This document shows, in pieces, positions 11,791-21,096 of a stretch of DNA of 64,000 bases (positions within the stretch are counted from its first letter, which is position 1; each line of letters opens with the position of its first letter). Source of the DNA: Pisolithus tinctorius. Its lineage: Eukaryota; Basidiomycota; Agaricomycetes; Boletales; Pisolithaceae. Position numbers and translations under genes: made by a program. The notes beneath the pieces are model-generated. The model had not been told where the DNA came from. It saw only the letters and a program-made list of their open reading frames with translations, and did not search any database. The stretch spans positions 124,001 to 188,000 of the forward strand of contig JANFAH010000045.1 of NCBI GenBank assembly GCA_024663395.1. Direction: 5' to 3'.

Positions 11791-11801
11791 CTATCCCCTC
11801 C

Positions 11802-14800
11802 TTAGAAATCGACTTCCAGGCGATTGAAGGTAGGGACAGTGTCAGTGAAGTTTTCCAGGGGTTTGAAGAGGGAGGAGAAAAGGGAGGAGTCCATACCACG
11901 GAGTTTTCGAGGAGCGGAAGGATTACGATGGTGGAAGTCCCTGACAGCACCAGGGGCAGACTTCAAAGCAGACTCAGGTTCCCAGGTGCGGTCCTCGTCA
12001 TGGTAGCCCTTCCAATGGACGAGGTATTCAAGCCTGTTCCGTTTTAGGCGAGAGTCGGCGACATAATCCACCTCAAACTCCTCGTCGCCCTCGTGTCCCA
12101 CCACTGGTCCTGGACGGGTAACAGTCTGGCCCTCCAAAGGTCCCTTGTACGGTTTGACCCGAGAAACGTTAACGACCGGATGGATTTTGAGGGTCTTTGG
12201 GAGTTTCAACTCCACCGCATTGGGTTTTAACGAAACAACCTGATAAGGACCAATCCACCGTTCGGTGAGTTTTCTGGAGGGACGACCAGAGAGGGAGATG
12301 CGGGAGGTCTCTAGCCAAACCATGTCTCCCACCGAGTAGGAGGGGGCATCAGAGCGAGACGCATCTGCAGACACCTTCATTCGTTCTGCAGCCTTGTCCA
12401 AAGCCTTCTTTGTGTCCTCCAAAACCTTAGCAAGGTCGACAGCGTGATCCGTAGCTGCCTCTGCTTTGGAAAGGAAGGGTTCCACGCCCATCCTAGGGGT
12501 GTAGGAACGAGTGACCGAGAAGGGACTTTTGCCAGTAGACTCCTGTCGCTTGTTATTATAGGAGAACTGGGCAACCTTAAGCCAAGAAGGCCAAGAGCTT
12601 TGTCGGTCATTGACAAAGAGGCGGAGGTACTGTTGCAGGTCTTGGTTGAGGCGTTCTGTCTGACCATCTGTCTGAGGGTGAAAGGCGGTGGAGAGCTTGG
12701 GTTTGACCCCAAGCATCTTGCAGAGTTCGGTAGTGAACGCACTGGCGAACTGGGGACCGCGGTCGGAAATAACGGAGGAGGGGAGGCCATGCTGGGTCCA
12801 CACATGGTCACGGAAGAGTTCAGCTGTCTGCAACGAGGAAACCTCCTTTGTAGTGGGGGCAAAGACCACCTCTTTTGAGAACCTATCCACTACCACCATG
12901 ACATTATCGAAGCCCTGCGCCTCTGGTAGCTCCATGAAGTCAACCGAGATGTCAGTCCAAGGACATTCTGGGACAGGGTTTGGAAGGAGTTTTCCCGCAG
13001 GAGGAACCCTAGAACTTTTAGCCATTTGGCAACGATGACATGCCGAGACATAGTCCTTAACCGAAGCAGTCATTCCAGGCCAAACATAGTTGCGGGAGAC
13101 GAGTTCCAGAGTTTTCTTCCATCCAGGGTGTCCTGCAAGCAGAATGTCGTGATGTTTTTCCAGACAGTGGATCCTAACAGCGGGTGGGACATAAACCTTT
13201 CCCTGGCAGACGTACAACCCTTCCCTGAGCACCGAACCCTCTGGTTGTGGTGTCACTGAGGAGGCGGATTTTAGGGCGGCGACGAGGTCAGTGTCTTCTC
13301 CTACCACCAAGGTAGCTGCTACCCTGGAAGGATCAAGTAGCGTGACTCCCTGATTATCTGACCCTTTTGGTTCGTGATCCTCCCTCCTCGAGAGGGCGTC
13401 AGCCTTAGCCATTGAAGATCCGGGTTTGTACACCAGCTTGTAGTTGAAGCGAGAGAGGTACTGAGCCCAGCGTGCCTGGCGACGGTCCAGGTTTTGCGCC
13501 TTCATGAAATACTGGAGATTTGCATGATCAGTCCAGACTTCAAACTGATAAGGGGTGGCCTCGAGGTAGTGGCGCCACGTTTCTAGAGCACGAATTATGG
13601 CCAGCATCTCCTTGTCAAAGACCTGATAATTCCGTTCGGGAGGGGACATGGAATGGGAGTAGAAGGCGACAGGTCGCCAAAGATCATCTTCACACTTCAC
13701 GGAGAGAACAGCACCTGTGGCAAAGTCCGAGGCATCGGTTTCCAGACGGAACTCTCTATCTTGATCCGGAAAAGCGAGAACGGGGGCAGTGGTGAAGGCA
13801 GCCTTCAAAGCCTCGAAGGCTTGCTGCTCTCGTGAACCCCAAGCCCAGAGTTGATCTTTTCTCGTGAGATCATTGAGTGGGCGAGCGATCTGTGCGAAGT
13901 CCTTGATGAAGCGACGATAGAAGTTCGCCAGTCCTAAGAAGGCTCGTACCGAGCGGACCTTCGTAGGGATCGGCCACTCTGTAATGGCTTTCACCTTGCT
14001 TTCATCCATGCTGACCCCGTCAACCCCAACCACCATACCCAAGAACTCTACCTGCTTCTGCTTGAAGAAGCATTTTTCTGGTTTGACGAAGAGATCGTTT
14101 TCCTCTAGTCTTTTTAACACTTCCAGGACAATCCTGTCATGCTCCTTTTCATCGTCTGTCTTCGTGAAGATCATCAGGTCGTCGATATAGACCACCAGGA
14201 CATCTTCCATGTCACCAAAGATGTCGTTCATCATGTTTTGGAAGGTAGACGGCGAGTTGCAGAGGCCAAAGTACATGACCAGAGGCTCATAAGCCCCTTT
14301 ATGAGTTACGAAGGCGGCCTTCCACTCGTCTCCTTCCTTGATGCGGACGTTGTTGTATCCCCATCGGAGATCCATCTTGGTGAAGAGTTTGCAGCCCTTG
14401 AGTTTATCAACGAGCTGAGAGATGAGAGGAAGAGGGTACGCATTTTTAACCGTGTGTTCATTGAGGTAACGGTAGTCTTGCACCATATGCTTCTTCCCAT
14501 CCTTCTTTGGTACAAAGAATACCGGCGAGGTTTGCGGTGACTTGGAAGGGCGAATGTAACCTTTTCGTAGCTGGTCCTCAAGGAAGTCCGACACCTCCTT
14601 TTGCTCCTCTACGGAGAGTGGGATGAGACGACCACGCTTGGGAGTAAAGGTCTCTTTAAGGTCAATGGCATGATCCCATGGTTTACGAAGTGGCATCCTC
14701 TCCGACTCTTCCTTTGAGAAGACCTTCAAGTACTGATGGTATTCCTTTGGAACGAGCTCCTCAGCAGTGCTGGTGCGAACTCTGGTAGAGCGGAGTTTCG

Positions 14801-15365
14801 GATAAAGGTACTCCATATCCTGCGCTTCTTGTTCCTCCGCTATCCTTTCTGCTCTTGTCCTGGGGGCCAGGTCACGACACTCGCGGGGGCAACGGGACAG
14901 CTTCACCTGCTTGGTTTCCCAACACACCTCTGGGTTATGTTTTCGTAGCCAAGTGTAGCCGAGTATGAGGGGATGCGTCCCAAGTGTGGTGACCTGAGCC
15001 CAGACAGACTCTCGATGACCCTGATAGTTCATAACGAGGGAGGCGACGTGCGTGATATTTCCAGCCACGTTAGGGGTTCCATCGACATTAAGGACAGCGA
15101 CGGGCCGGCCAAGCTTGATCAGGGGTACGTCATTTTCGTCAGCCCACTTCTTGTCCAAGAAGGTATCGTTGGCTCCTGAATCTACCAACGCCTTCACATT
15201 CCACTTCTTTTCTCGTCCTTCCAACACTACTTCCAACTCCAACTCTGCCTTTGGATCTGCTGTTCTTATTTTCGGGGTTTCTTTTGTTTTCTGGATAGGC
15301 GTGTTTTTATTTTTATCGCAAGAGGAATTAAGCACCGGTAGTTTTACATCCGCGGCCGCGCCCAC
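11802..15365 (-). CDS. pol: Pol polyprotein of element A (protease, RT, RNase H, integrase, chromodomain)
   Basis: 1187 codons open without a stop. Counting from 15365, the aspartic protease has DSGAND at 62-67. The RT has its first catalytic Asp in KMDLRWGYNN (332) and YIDD at 393-396. RNase H has LETDASDFATG (Asp 544). The integrase has the HHCC zinc module (H739 to C779), D809 in SVDF, D868 in SDRGPQF and E904 in GQTERLNQ. A chromodomain follows at about 1097-1147 (LEYLVHWKGYHDEDRTWEP), which in chromoviruses directs integration to chromatin. All catalytic residues are present. The listed start is GTG and is not a real initiator: the frame stays open upstream to the GGGAAAA site at 15509, so pol is probably made as a gag-pol fusion by -1 frameshifting. 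Confidence 0.95.
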   Translation of the reverse strand: MGAAADVKLPVLNSSCDKNKNTPIQKTKETPKIRTADPKAELELEVVLEGREKKWNVKALVDSGANDTFLDKKWADENDVPLIKLGRPVAVLNVDGTPNVAGNITHVASLVMNYQGHRESVWAQVTTLGTHPLILGYTWLRKHNPEVCWETKQVKLSRCPRECRDLAPRTRAERIAEEQEAQDMEYLYPKLRSTRVRTSTAEELVPKEYHQYLKVFSKEESERMPLRKPWDHAIDLKETFTPKRGRLIPLSVEEQKEVSDFLEDQLRKGYIRPSKSPQTSPVFFVPKKDGKKHMVQDYRYLNEHTVKNAYPLPLISQLVDKLKGCKLFTKMDLRWGYNNVRIKEGDEWKAAFVTHKGAYEPLVMYFGLCNSPSTFQNMMNDIFGDMEDVLVVYIDDLMIFTKTDDEKEHDRIVLEVLKRLEENDLFVKPEKCFFKQKQVEFLGMVVGVDGVSMDESKVKAITEWPIPTKVRSVRAFLGLANFYRRFIKDFAQIARPLNDLTRKDQLWAWGSREQQAFEALKAAFTTAPVLAFPDQDREFRLETDASDFATGAVLSVKCEDDLWRPVAFYSHSMSPPERNYQVFDKEMLAIIRALETWRHYLEATPYQFEVWTDHANLQYFMKAQNLDRRQARWAQYLSRFNYKLVYKPGSSMAKADALSRREDHEPKGSDNQGVTLLDPSRVAATLVVGEDTDLVAALKSASSVTPQPEGSVLREGLYVCQGKVYVPPAVRIHCLEKHHDILLAGHPGWKKTLELVSRNYVWPGMTASVKDYVSACHRCQMAKSSRVPPAGKLLPNPVPECPWTDISVDFMELPEAQGFDNVMVVVDRFSKEVVFAPTTKEVSSLQTAELFRDHVWTQHGLPSSVISDRGPQFASAFTTELCKMLGVKPKLSTAFHPQTDGQTERLNQDLQQYLRLFVNDRQSSWPSWLKVAQFSYNNKRQESTGKSPFSVTRSYTPRMGVEPFLSKAEAATDHAVDLAKVLEDTKKALDKAAERMKVSADASRSDAPSYSVGDMVWLETSRISLSGRPSRKLTERWIGPYQVVSLKPNAVELKLPKTLKIHPVVNVSRVKPYKGPLEGQTVTRPGPVVGHEGDEEFEVDYVADSRLKRNRLEYLVHWKGYHDEDRTWEPESALKSAPGAVRDFHHRNPSAPRKLRGMDSSLFSSLFKPLENFTDTVPTFNRLEVDF

Positions 15366-15487
15366 TGGGGTCGCCTCTTCAGATGGTACAGTAGTGTCCG
15401 AGTTAAATATATCCTGCTCGGTAGGGAAATCGTCAACGCCTAAGACAGAGAACTTATTATATACATAGCCAGTGGAGACCCGATCCT

Positions 15488-16546
15488 CTACTGGCCGAAC
15501 TCTTTTCCCTGGCTCTTCATCTCGTTGATCTGTTTGTCGTAGAAGAAGGCCTGCATCTCTTCAAACGACATCTGGCGGAGGGCGGTCTCTTGTGCCTCCT
15601 GCGTTACTTCTCGTATACCGGGCTTAGCAGGACCCTTTCCTTTAGCACGAGGGCAATCACGTTTGTAATGATTCCCTTGGCAATCGAAACACTTGATGTG
15701 GGAGGGAACAGGACGAGGGGGAAAGCGAGCGGCCCCGATTTCCATAGGCGCGCCACGACCGGGCTGAGTACCGGTAGGAGTAAAGCGAGGGGAGTACGAG
15801 GGACGGTTATAAGAGGCACGGGGGGCGGGTTCGTCGGGATAGTGATTGTAGAGCAGCTTGAAACGGTCCCTAGCAAGGGCAGCTTCTCGAAAGGCAACAG
15901 TCATCTGGAGGTAGTTACCCTGAGTATATCCCCTCCTTAGGGCCTCCTTTACGATAGCGGGATGAACGGCATTTTCTAACAGGAAGCCGGCGGTTTCATC
16001 AGTTACCCGCCCTTGTACTTTTAACGACTCGAACTTTGCGTAGAACTCTTCGTAGCGAGAGTTCCCTTGGCGCATCGTGCGCATCTGAGCTTTGGCCCAT
16101 TCTACATCCGTTTGAGGGGCGAAGAACCTGTCAATATCCTCGATCATCTCGGCCGTATCAGGCCATACTCCAGTGACGATGGCGAGGGAGAACTTGGCCT
16201 GAGCGAATCTTCCAGCCACAGGACCTGTCATGCGGGACCATACCGCGGTACATTTATCTTGGGCGGTTGGTAGGGCGGTCCTATTCTGCGCGACCCATAC
16301 CTTCATCTTAACCCACCACTCTGAAAACTTGGCACGATCTCCGGCGTACTGACCCGGGTCGGCCATCACTTCAATCCTCCTCTGGATGACATCTGCGGGG
16401 AGGGCATTCCACTGGTTTCGCTGACCCTCAATGGTCGCGATCGTTCCTTGAGCGTCTCTTAGCTCGTTGCTTAGTCTGTAGTTTTCGTCTCGAAGGGCGT
16501 TGAGGGTGTCGCGGAGCTCGGTGAGTTGGTCGTTGATGCCCTCCAT
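15488..16546 (-). CDS. gag: Gag protein of element A
   Basis: 352 codons starting MEGINDQLTELRDTLNALRD, a coiled-coil N-terminus. A capsid-like middle follows (WVKMKVWVAQNRTALP, YEEFYAKFESLKVQGR), then a zinc knuckle CFDCQGNHYKRDC near residue 286. The knuckle is CX2CX3HX4C, one residue shorter than the usual CX2CX4HX4C. The C-terminus ends GKEFGQ. Its codons Q-G-K (cag gga aaa) form the slippery site for the pol frame. Confidence 0.9.
   Translation of the reverse strand: MEGINDQLTELRDTLNALRDENYRLSNELRDAQGTIATIEGQRNQWNALPADVIQRRIEVMADPGQYAGDRAKFSEWWVKMKVWVAQNRTALPTAQDKCTAVWSRMTGPVAGRFAQAKFSLAIVTGVWPDTAEMIEDIDRFFAPQTDVEWAKAQMRTMRQGNSRYEEFYAKFESLKVQGRVTDETAGFLLENAVHPAIVKEALRRGYTQGNYLQMTVAFREAALARDRFKLLYNHYPDEPAPRASYNRPSYSPRFTPTGTQPGRGAPMEIGAARFPPRPVPSHIKCFDCQGNHYKRDCPRAKGKGPAKPGIREVTQEAQETALRQMSFEEMQAFFYDKQINEMKSQGKEFGQ
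15503..15509 (-). promoter_or_regulatory. Candidate -1 ribosomal frameshift heptamer GGGAAAA
   Basis: On the minus strand gag reads cag gga aaa gag ttc ggc cag tag. The bases G GGA AAA form X-XXY-YYZ in the gag phase, seven codons before and including the stop. Slipping back one base gives ggg aaa aga gtt cgg cca gta gag, which is exactly the open pol frame and has no stop down to 11802. No downstream pseudoknot was worked out. Confidence 0.7.
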
Positions 16547-16839
16547 AGCGATCTGGGCGTCTTAAGGTGTGTCGGGGACGGAGGTTGTAGCGGGGTTGCT
16601 GGGGTTCAGCGGGGAGTGAACAAGGGAAGACGGATTCGACAGAGAAGGGGTAAGAAGGGGGTGGCGGAAGGGAGTAGAGGTTGTGATTGAAGAGCGGGGT
16701 GAGCGAACGACGTTCAGGGATGTATGGGACGAAGAGGTTTGGATCGGGTTCAGAGGCTGGGGGACTTGGCGAGTACACCCACGAGCCTTCGCGAAGGAAA
16801 CGAGGAATGGTGACGGAGGTGCGAGGGTACAACGAGTAG

Positions 16840-16850
16840 AAGCTAGTTCA
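16840..16850 (-). promoter_or_regulatory. Self-priming primer-binding site of element A
   Basis: Two bases inside the 5' LTR the minus strand reads TGAACTAGCTT. The same 11 bases occur in opposite sense within the LTR: minus-strand AAGCTAGTTCA at 16994-16984, perfectly complementary. In Tf1/sushi elements the 5' end of the transcript folds back onto such a PBS to prime reverse transcription. A TATA-like box (TATAAGT, minus strand, about 17030-17024) lies about 30 nt upstream of 16994, so the predicted transcript would start with this 11-mer. Confidence 0.75.
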
Positions 16851-16852
16851 AG

Positions 16853-17243
16853 TGTGACGAGACCTAAACAACAGGGTTTGTTGTAGGCTCGCACCAAGAA
16901 CCAACAGAAAGAAGAGGAAAGGAAGAGAAAAGGAAGAGGAGACGGCTTTAGAAGCAGGTGACCTTAGATCTCGAAGACCCAAATGAACTAGCTTAGAGCT
17001 AGTTGGGTGATTGAACGGCGGTACTTATACTATGGTACACGAGGCTACGGCGAGGCATACATGAGGACCATGACATCATAGTGATGTCATAATGATATCA
17101 TAGTGGAGCGGAACGTACTAGAAGGGAGGAGCAAGGCGAAGGTGAGGCGTGGCCTAGACCGGAGTCCGGACCGAGTCCAAGAGATAAGATAAGACGGAGA
17201 GATTAGAAAAGAAAAGAAAAGGAAAAGAGTACGTATCGTAACA
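16853..17243 (-). repeat. 5' LTR of element A
   Basis: 391 bp. On the minus strand it holds TATAAGT at about 17030-17024 and a palindrome AACTAGCT-TAG-AGCTAGTT near 16987-17005, part of which pairs with the PBS. Confidence 0.95.
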
Positions 17244-17248
17244 CCATT

Positions 17249-18351
17249 TGGCCCCACTGAGGAGGTAGTTGGCATGTTTGTAGACGGTATTGAACTTCCA
17301 CAGTTCATCGATGTCATGATCTAGGTCAGAGAGTTGCAATCGTGTGAGCAAGGAATTCCGAAACCTCAGGGGAAACCCCTCAAGGAATTTCTCATTGGTG
17401 TAGTCCTCAGGGAGTTTCTTCTTCTTCTGGATGAGGCCGAGGATATGTCAGAATTCCTGGACATACTTCCCAAGATCTTCCAGCAACTCCATAGGCTTCT
17501 GAACCTGATGGTAGAGTAAAGTTTTGAGGTCGGCTTTGGTATAATGACGATCTTTCACCAAGGCACCTGGATAGTAGTTCAGGAGCTCTTTGGAGAAAGC
17601 ATCCCAATCATTGAATCCATCGGTTGCAGCATGTAAGGTGGACCAAAATTCTGCCTCATTGTGGTCAGTGTAACGAATGACCCAGTGAATCTTATCTTTT
17701 CCAGAAACGAGACCAGCATCAAGACAGAGTTGTTCAACATCTTTGAGGTAACAGGTGATATCTTCAGTACACCCGGAAAACTTTGGGGCCTTGTTGGAAC
17801 CCCTGAGCAGCATATCTTTTGCTCCGGACATTATGTGTGGTGGTGCAGGGTTCTGGATCGGAATTCAGGGAATGACGGGAGTGGAATTCAAGGGAGTTGA
17901 GGCAAGAGTATTCTGTATGGGTATTTGAGTAGAAAGGGTGATAGCAGAATTTGCGATTAGGGAATAGGAAGGAAGGAGAAGCTGTTCAGCGGCTAGTTCT
18001 GAATCACTGGATGGCAAGGGCGACGAAGGAGTTAGTTCTGAAAGAGGCGAAAGTTCTTGATGCTCTGAGGGAGGATCAAAAGGTTCGTCAAAGTTGAAAC
18101 CTCCTGGAAATGCTGGGTAAAACGCTGGGGACTCTGGGCTCTGAAAGATCTCGTCTAAACCGAGATCTGAGTCTGATGAGTGTGGTTCTGAAATATCTCT
18201 AGGATCAGCTACCAGGATTAGGATCTCTGATGAAGAAATAGATAGTCTGCAGAAGGGCTCTAGGAGCTCTTCGAGTTCAGTTCTTTGACAAGTGGGTCGT
18301 AAGGATCTCCTTTCCAGATCTACAGACCCCTTGTGGTGGGCTCCAAAACAT
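17249..18351 (-). pseudogene. Element D gag N-terminal part
   Basis: Minus strand. A Ser/Pro/Asp-rich leader (SEPHSSDSDLGLDEIFQSPE) precedes MSGAKDMLLRGSNKAPKFSG (from 17831) and a capsid-like region (FWSTLHAATDGFNDWDAFSK, then YTKADLKTLLYHQV). Stops include TGA at 17448-17450, where CGA (Arg) is likely (YVQEF-stop-HIL). The frame continues through LPEDYTNEKFLEGFPLRFRN and HANYLLSGAKW, then hits element A. A stop also separates the leader from MSGAK at about 17865. Confidence 0.75.
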
Positions 18352-19877
18352 TGTGAGACATGACTTCTGGGAAGTGTGCGACTAGAGGAAGGGTGAAGGG
18401 AGAATTCCCTAGGATCATCCCAAGGGGTGCTGTGTGGAAGGAGAAGTTGAAAAGGGCTTAGAAGTGGTGGGAAATTTGAGTGTGAACTGCAGAATTTAAT
18501 CCCAGGCAGATGTAGATGCGAGAGGAATGGCGAGGTGGGTGTACGAAATTCTGAGAGGTTGCTGCACATCAAGAGGAGTGAATTTGAAGCAAAAGGGATA
18601 TGGGATTAGATGTGCAGGGCTGGAGGATGCAGGAGACACAAAGACCTCTGGGGGACACTGAAGATGCTGTAGACTCTACATATGCACTTAGACTCTAACA
18701 ACTCTCAAACTCACAGAACACACACAGATAGCAACTCCAAAGGTGGGTGGTATATTTCCAACCTCATGGCAGAATTATATAATACAGGGAAAGTAGGTAT
18801 GAGTCGGAGTAAGGTGGGGCAGAAAAACTAAAGGACTGGAAAATAAAGGAACGGACATCAGACATCAGCGAAATACAGATGTGTCAAGTACGGGACATCT
18901 GGGTTGAGGCTGGACTGGAGACCAAAGTGGGTGCAAGGCTGAGGGGTTGGGATCAGGGAGAATGGGCAGAGGTACAGGTGGTGGACTGTTTGGACTTAGC
19001 GACTGAGGCTACAGTGCTATTCCCTTGTGTGGGTCTCAGTCCGAGTCTGAGGCTGAGATGGGGTTATCAGAGTATACTTAGTTGATTTCAGACTGAGGTC
19101 TACAGGCCAAGTATCTAAGACTTTATATACCAGAAGTGTCTATAGTACGGAGACCAGTAATGCTGGTCTCACAAGGATTGCTAAGGTGATTGGTAAGACA
19201 AGTATTAGTAAGACATGACTAAGGTAATGGAGACCGGGTCAGGTAGACCAGGGACAGGACCAGGCAGGACTTAACCGAATGACAGACACTGAAAAGCAGT
19301 GTTCACTGCACTAGACTATCTGGGGACAAAGGGACAGGTGAGGCCAAGGCCAGACTGAGTGAGTGTGAGGCCAAGTCCAGCCAGGGTCGAGGCATGGCTA
19401 TGACAAGATGCACATGAAATAGTCTGGTGGGTTGAAGACAAGAGTAAGGACAGGACAACAGTAAGGGGTATCTTCCAACAGAACGAGAGTATGCATACAA
19501 GTGGGAGGTGGAGCTGAGCAGCACAGGAGGGCAGAGTGTAGCATACTGGCACGAAGTCCAGTTTGCAGAATTTAGGGCAACAGGGGAAACCGGAGTTTTT
19601 TAGAGGTAAGTGGCATGGATGACTGGTGACATGGCTGAGTGGTGGCACAGCTACTGAATCCCGGATGACTCTGGGTGAGTGCGGAATTTTCAGGATCAGC
19701 ATTTTGATGACTGAGCGACATGCAGGAGGTCAGTAAAAAAACTCCGAAGGCGACCAGGGTTGGGAGGAAACATGAAAACATGAGTGGGAAAAATTCTGAA
19801 ATGGGTTTGTCATAGAGGCCTGTGGAATTCAGAGACAGATTCCTGTTCCAGCCTCAGGGAGTATATGGCTCCCTACA
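18352..19877 (-). repeat. 5' LTR of element D (interrupted by solo LTR C)
   Basis: Matches 2129-3896 minus the separate inserts in each. It is about 997 bp after removing 18882-19410. Confidence 0.85.
18882..19405 (+). mobile_element. Solo LTR of family C, copy 1
   Basis: The 524-bp insert starts TGTCAAGTACGG and ends GGCTATGACA, with a perfect 5-bp duplication AGATG (18877-18881 and 19406-19410). The other D LTR (around 2655) shows the empty site ACAGATGCACATG. It contains a TATA-like tttatatacc (about 19112). Other copies are at 33449-33974 (full) and about 40612-40912 (truncated). Confidence 0.92.
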
Positions 19878-20086
19878 GTGTAACAAAAGCTCAAGTCTAC
19901 CAGCCTTTGGCTGAATTGGTCACTGTTTAGTGCACCACCACAAACCCCCAAAACAATTGATGTTGGGCGCTGTCGCAACCCACTCATGAAGAATCATCAT
20001 CTGATGAAGAACAGGAGAGCACTGTCACAGACACCTCCTCCAACGAACCTGAACAACCGGATAGGGGCTTTACCTCTGGAATCCTC

Positions 20087-21081
20087 TTGAACCTCTTCAA
20101 CCAGTCACTCACCACACTCAGTACCCCCATCCCACCAGTACCCGCCACCACACTTCCTACTCCCCTGCCCCCACCTCAGAACACGATGTCCAGTTCATTG
20201 TCAAAGGGAATGACTGGTGCTACTGCCATCAAACCCACAGAATTGAAGATTGGTACCCCATCTGACTTCAATGGCGACCAGAAGAATGCTATGAGTTGGC
20301 TGTACTCTGTACAGACCTATCTCTTAGTTAATGAAGAGATTTACAACATAGACACCAAAAAGGTTGTCTATGCTTTGTCATATATGAAGAAAGGTGTTGC
20401 CCATTCCTGGGCAGCTACCTTCCAGAAAACTTCTCTGGAAAAGACCCCCCTGAGTTTCAGCTCTTTTGCCAATTTTATGAAAGCTTTCAAGGAATCATTC
20501 ACCTCCTCTGACACTGCTGGTACTGCAAATGCTGAATTGTGTACCTTGAAATGGAAAGATTCAGTTGAGCAGTATATCACTGAGTTTCAAACCGCCACCA
20601 CTGACTCCACCATCACTGAGGCCTTGATTGAGTTCTTTTCCCAAGGACTCAAACCCTTCATTGCAAACCAAATCCACATGATGGAAATCACCCCTACCAA
20701 GGTCACTGAGTGGTATGCCCAGGCACAAAAGTTCAATGCCAAGTGGAGAAAAGTGAATGAACTTTTGGGAAGAAAGGAAAAGAGGGCGTTCTACCCCAAG
20801 AATGACCTCACTGACAAAAAAGATCCCAATGCTATGGATGTGGATGGAGTGAGACTCTCAAAAGAAGAAAGAGACCATCACATCAAAGAAGGAAGATGTT
20901 TCAGTTGTGGAAACAAAGGACATCTCTCATGAGAATATCCTGATAATGGGAAGACTCCCCAAAAGAAAGTCAAAAAGATCCACAAAATTATAGAAGTTGA
21001 AGAAAGCAATGATGAAGGAAAAGTCACAGGTCCTTCCATTGCCTTGGTACACATTGCTAGGGCACTTGGAAAGGATTTTTA
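20087..21081 (+). pseudogene. Element E gag
   Basis: 281 codons open from MNLFNQSLTTLSTPIPPVPA. The capsid region includes MSWLYSVQTYLLVNEEIYNI and EWYAQAQKFNAKWRKVNEL. The zinc knuckle CFSCGNKGHLS is cut by TGA where the final Arg-x-Cys of CX2CX4HX4C is expected (about 20930). The frame then continues (PDNGKTPQKKVKKIHKI) to TAG at 21079-21081. Confidence 0.85.
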
Positions 21082-21096
21082 GAAGGGAACTCTGCA

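Larger units (their letters stand above)
11400..17243 (-). mobile_element. Intact chromodomain Gypsy retrotransposon A
   Basis: A complete 5844-bp element. Its LTRs are 391 bp each (11400-11790 and 16853-17243), with only two differences noticed (C/T at about 11499/16952 and T/C at about 11718/17167). Ends are TGTGACGAG...CGTAACA. A perfect 5-bp target duplication CCATT flanks it (11395-11399 and 17244-17248). It sits inside the gag gene of element D; excising it with one CCATT restores that frame (...SGAK-WNLPQPD). Gag (352 codons) and pol (1187 codons) are both uninterrupted. Nearly identical LTRs and open frames mean a recent, possibly still mobile, insertion. Its CpG content is normal, unlike its host element. 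Confidence 0.95.
2129..19877 (-). mobile_element. Gypsy element D, old, internally deleted, hit by four later insertions
   Basis: Two related LTRs bound the element: 2129-3896 (3' LTR, minus orientation) and 18352-19877 (5' LTR). Without their nested inserts they are about 980 and 1000 bp, starting TGTGAGAC and ending CCCTACA on the plus strand. After the 5' LTR (reading minus) comes TTTTGGAGCCCACC, a plausible primer-binding site. Before the 3' LTR there is a purine-rich tract ending AGGAGG. Inside, on the minus strand, are gag (17831 to about 10753 once element A is removed), protease and a damaged reverse transcriptase (8897-6405), and the last polyprotein residues (to 6043). RNase H and integrase are missing. 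Outer flanks agcat (left) and gtgta (right) do not match, so no target duplication is visible. LTR differences are largely C/T at CpG sites. Confidence 0.8.

Noticed and set aside
12444..13795. Several plus-strand ORFs of 60-144 codons
   Set aside because: Antisense shadows of the intact pol gene of element A.
2129..19877. Target-site duplication for element D
   Set aside because: Outer flanks agcat and gtgta do not match; the shared cat before both LTR starts is too short to count.
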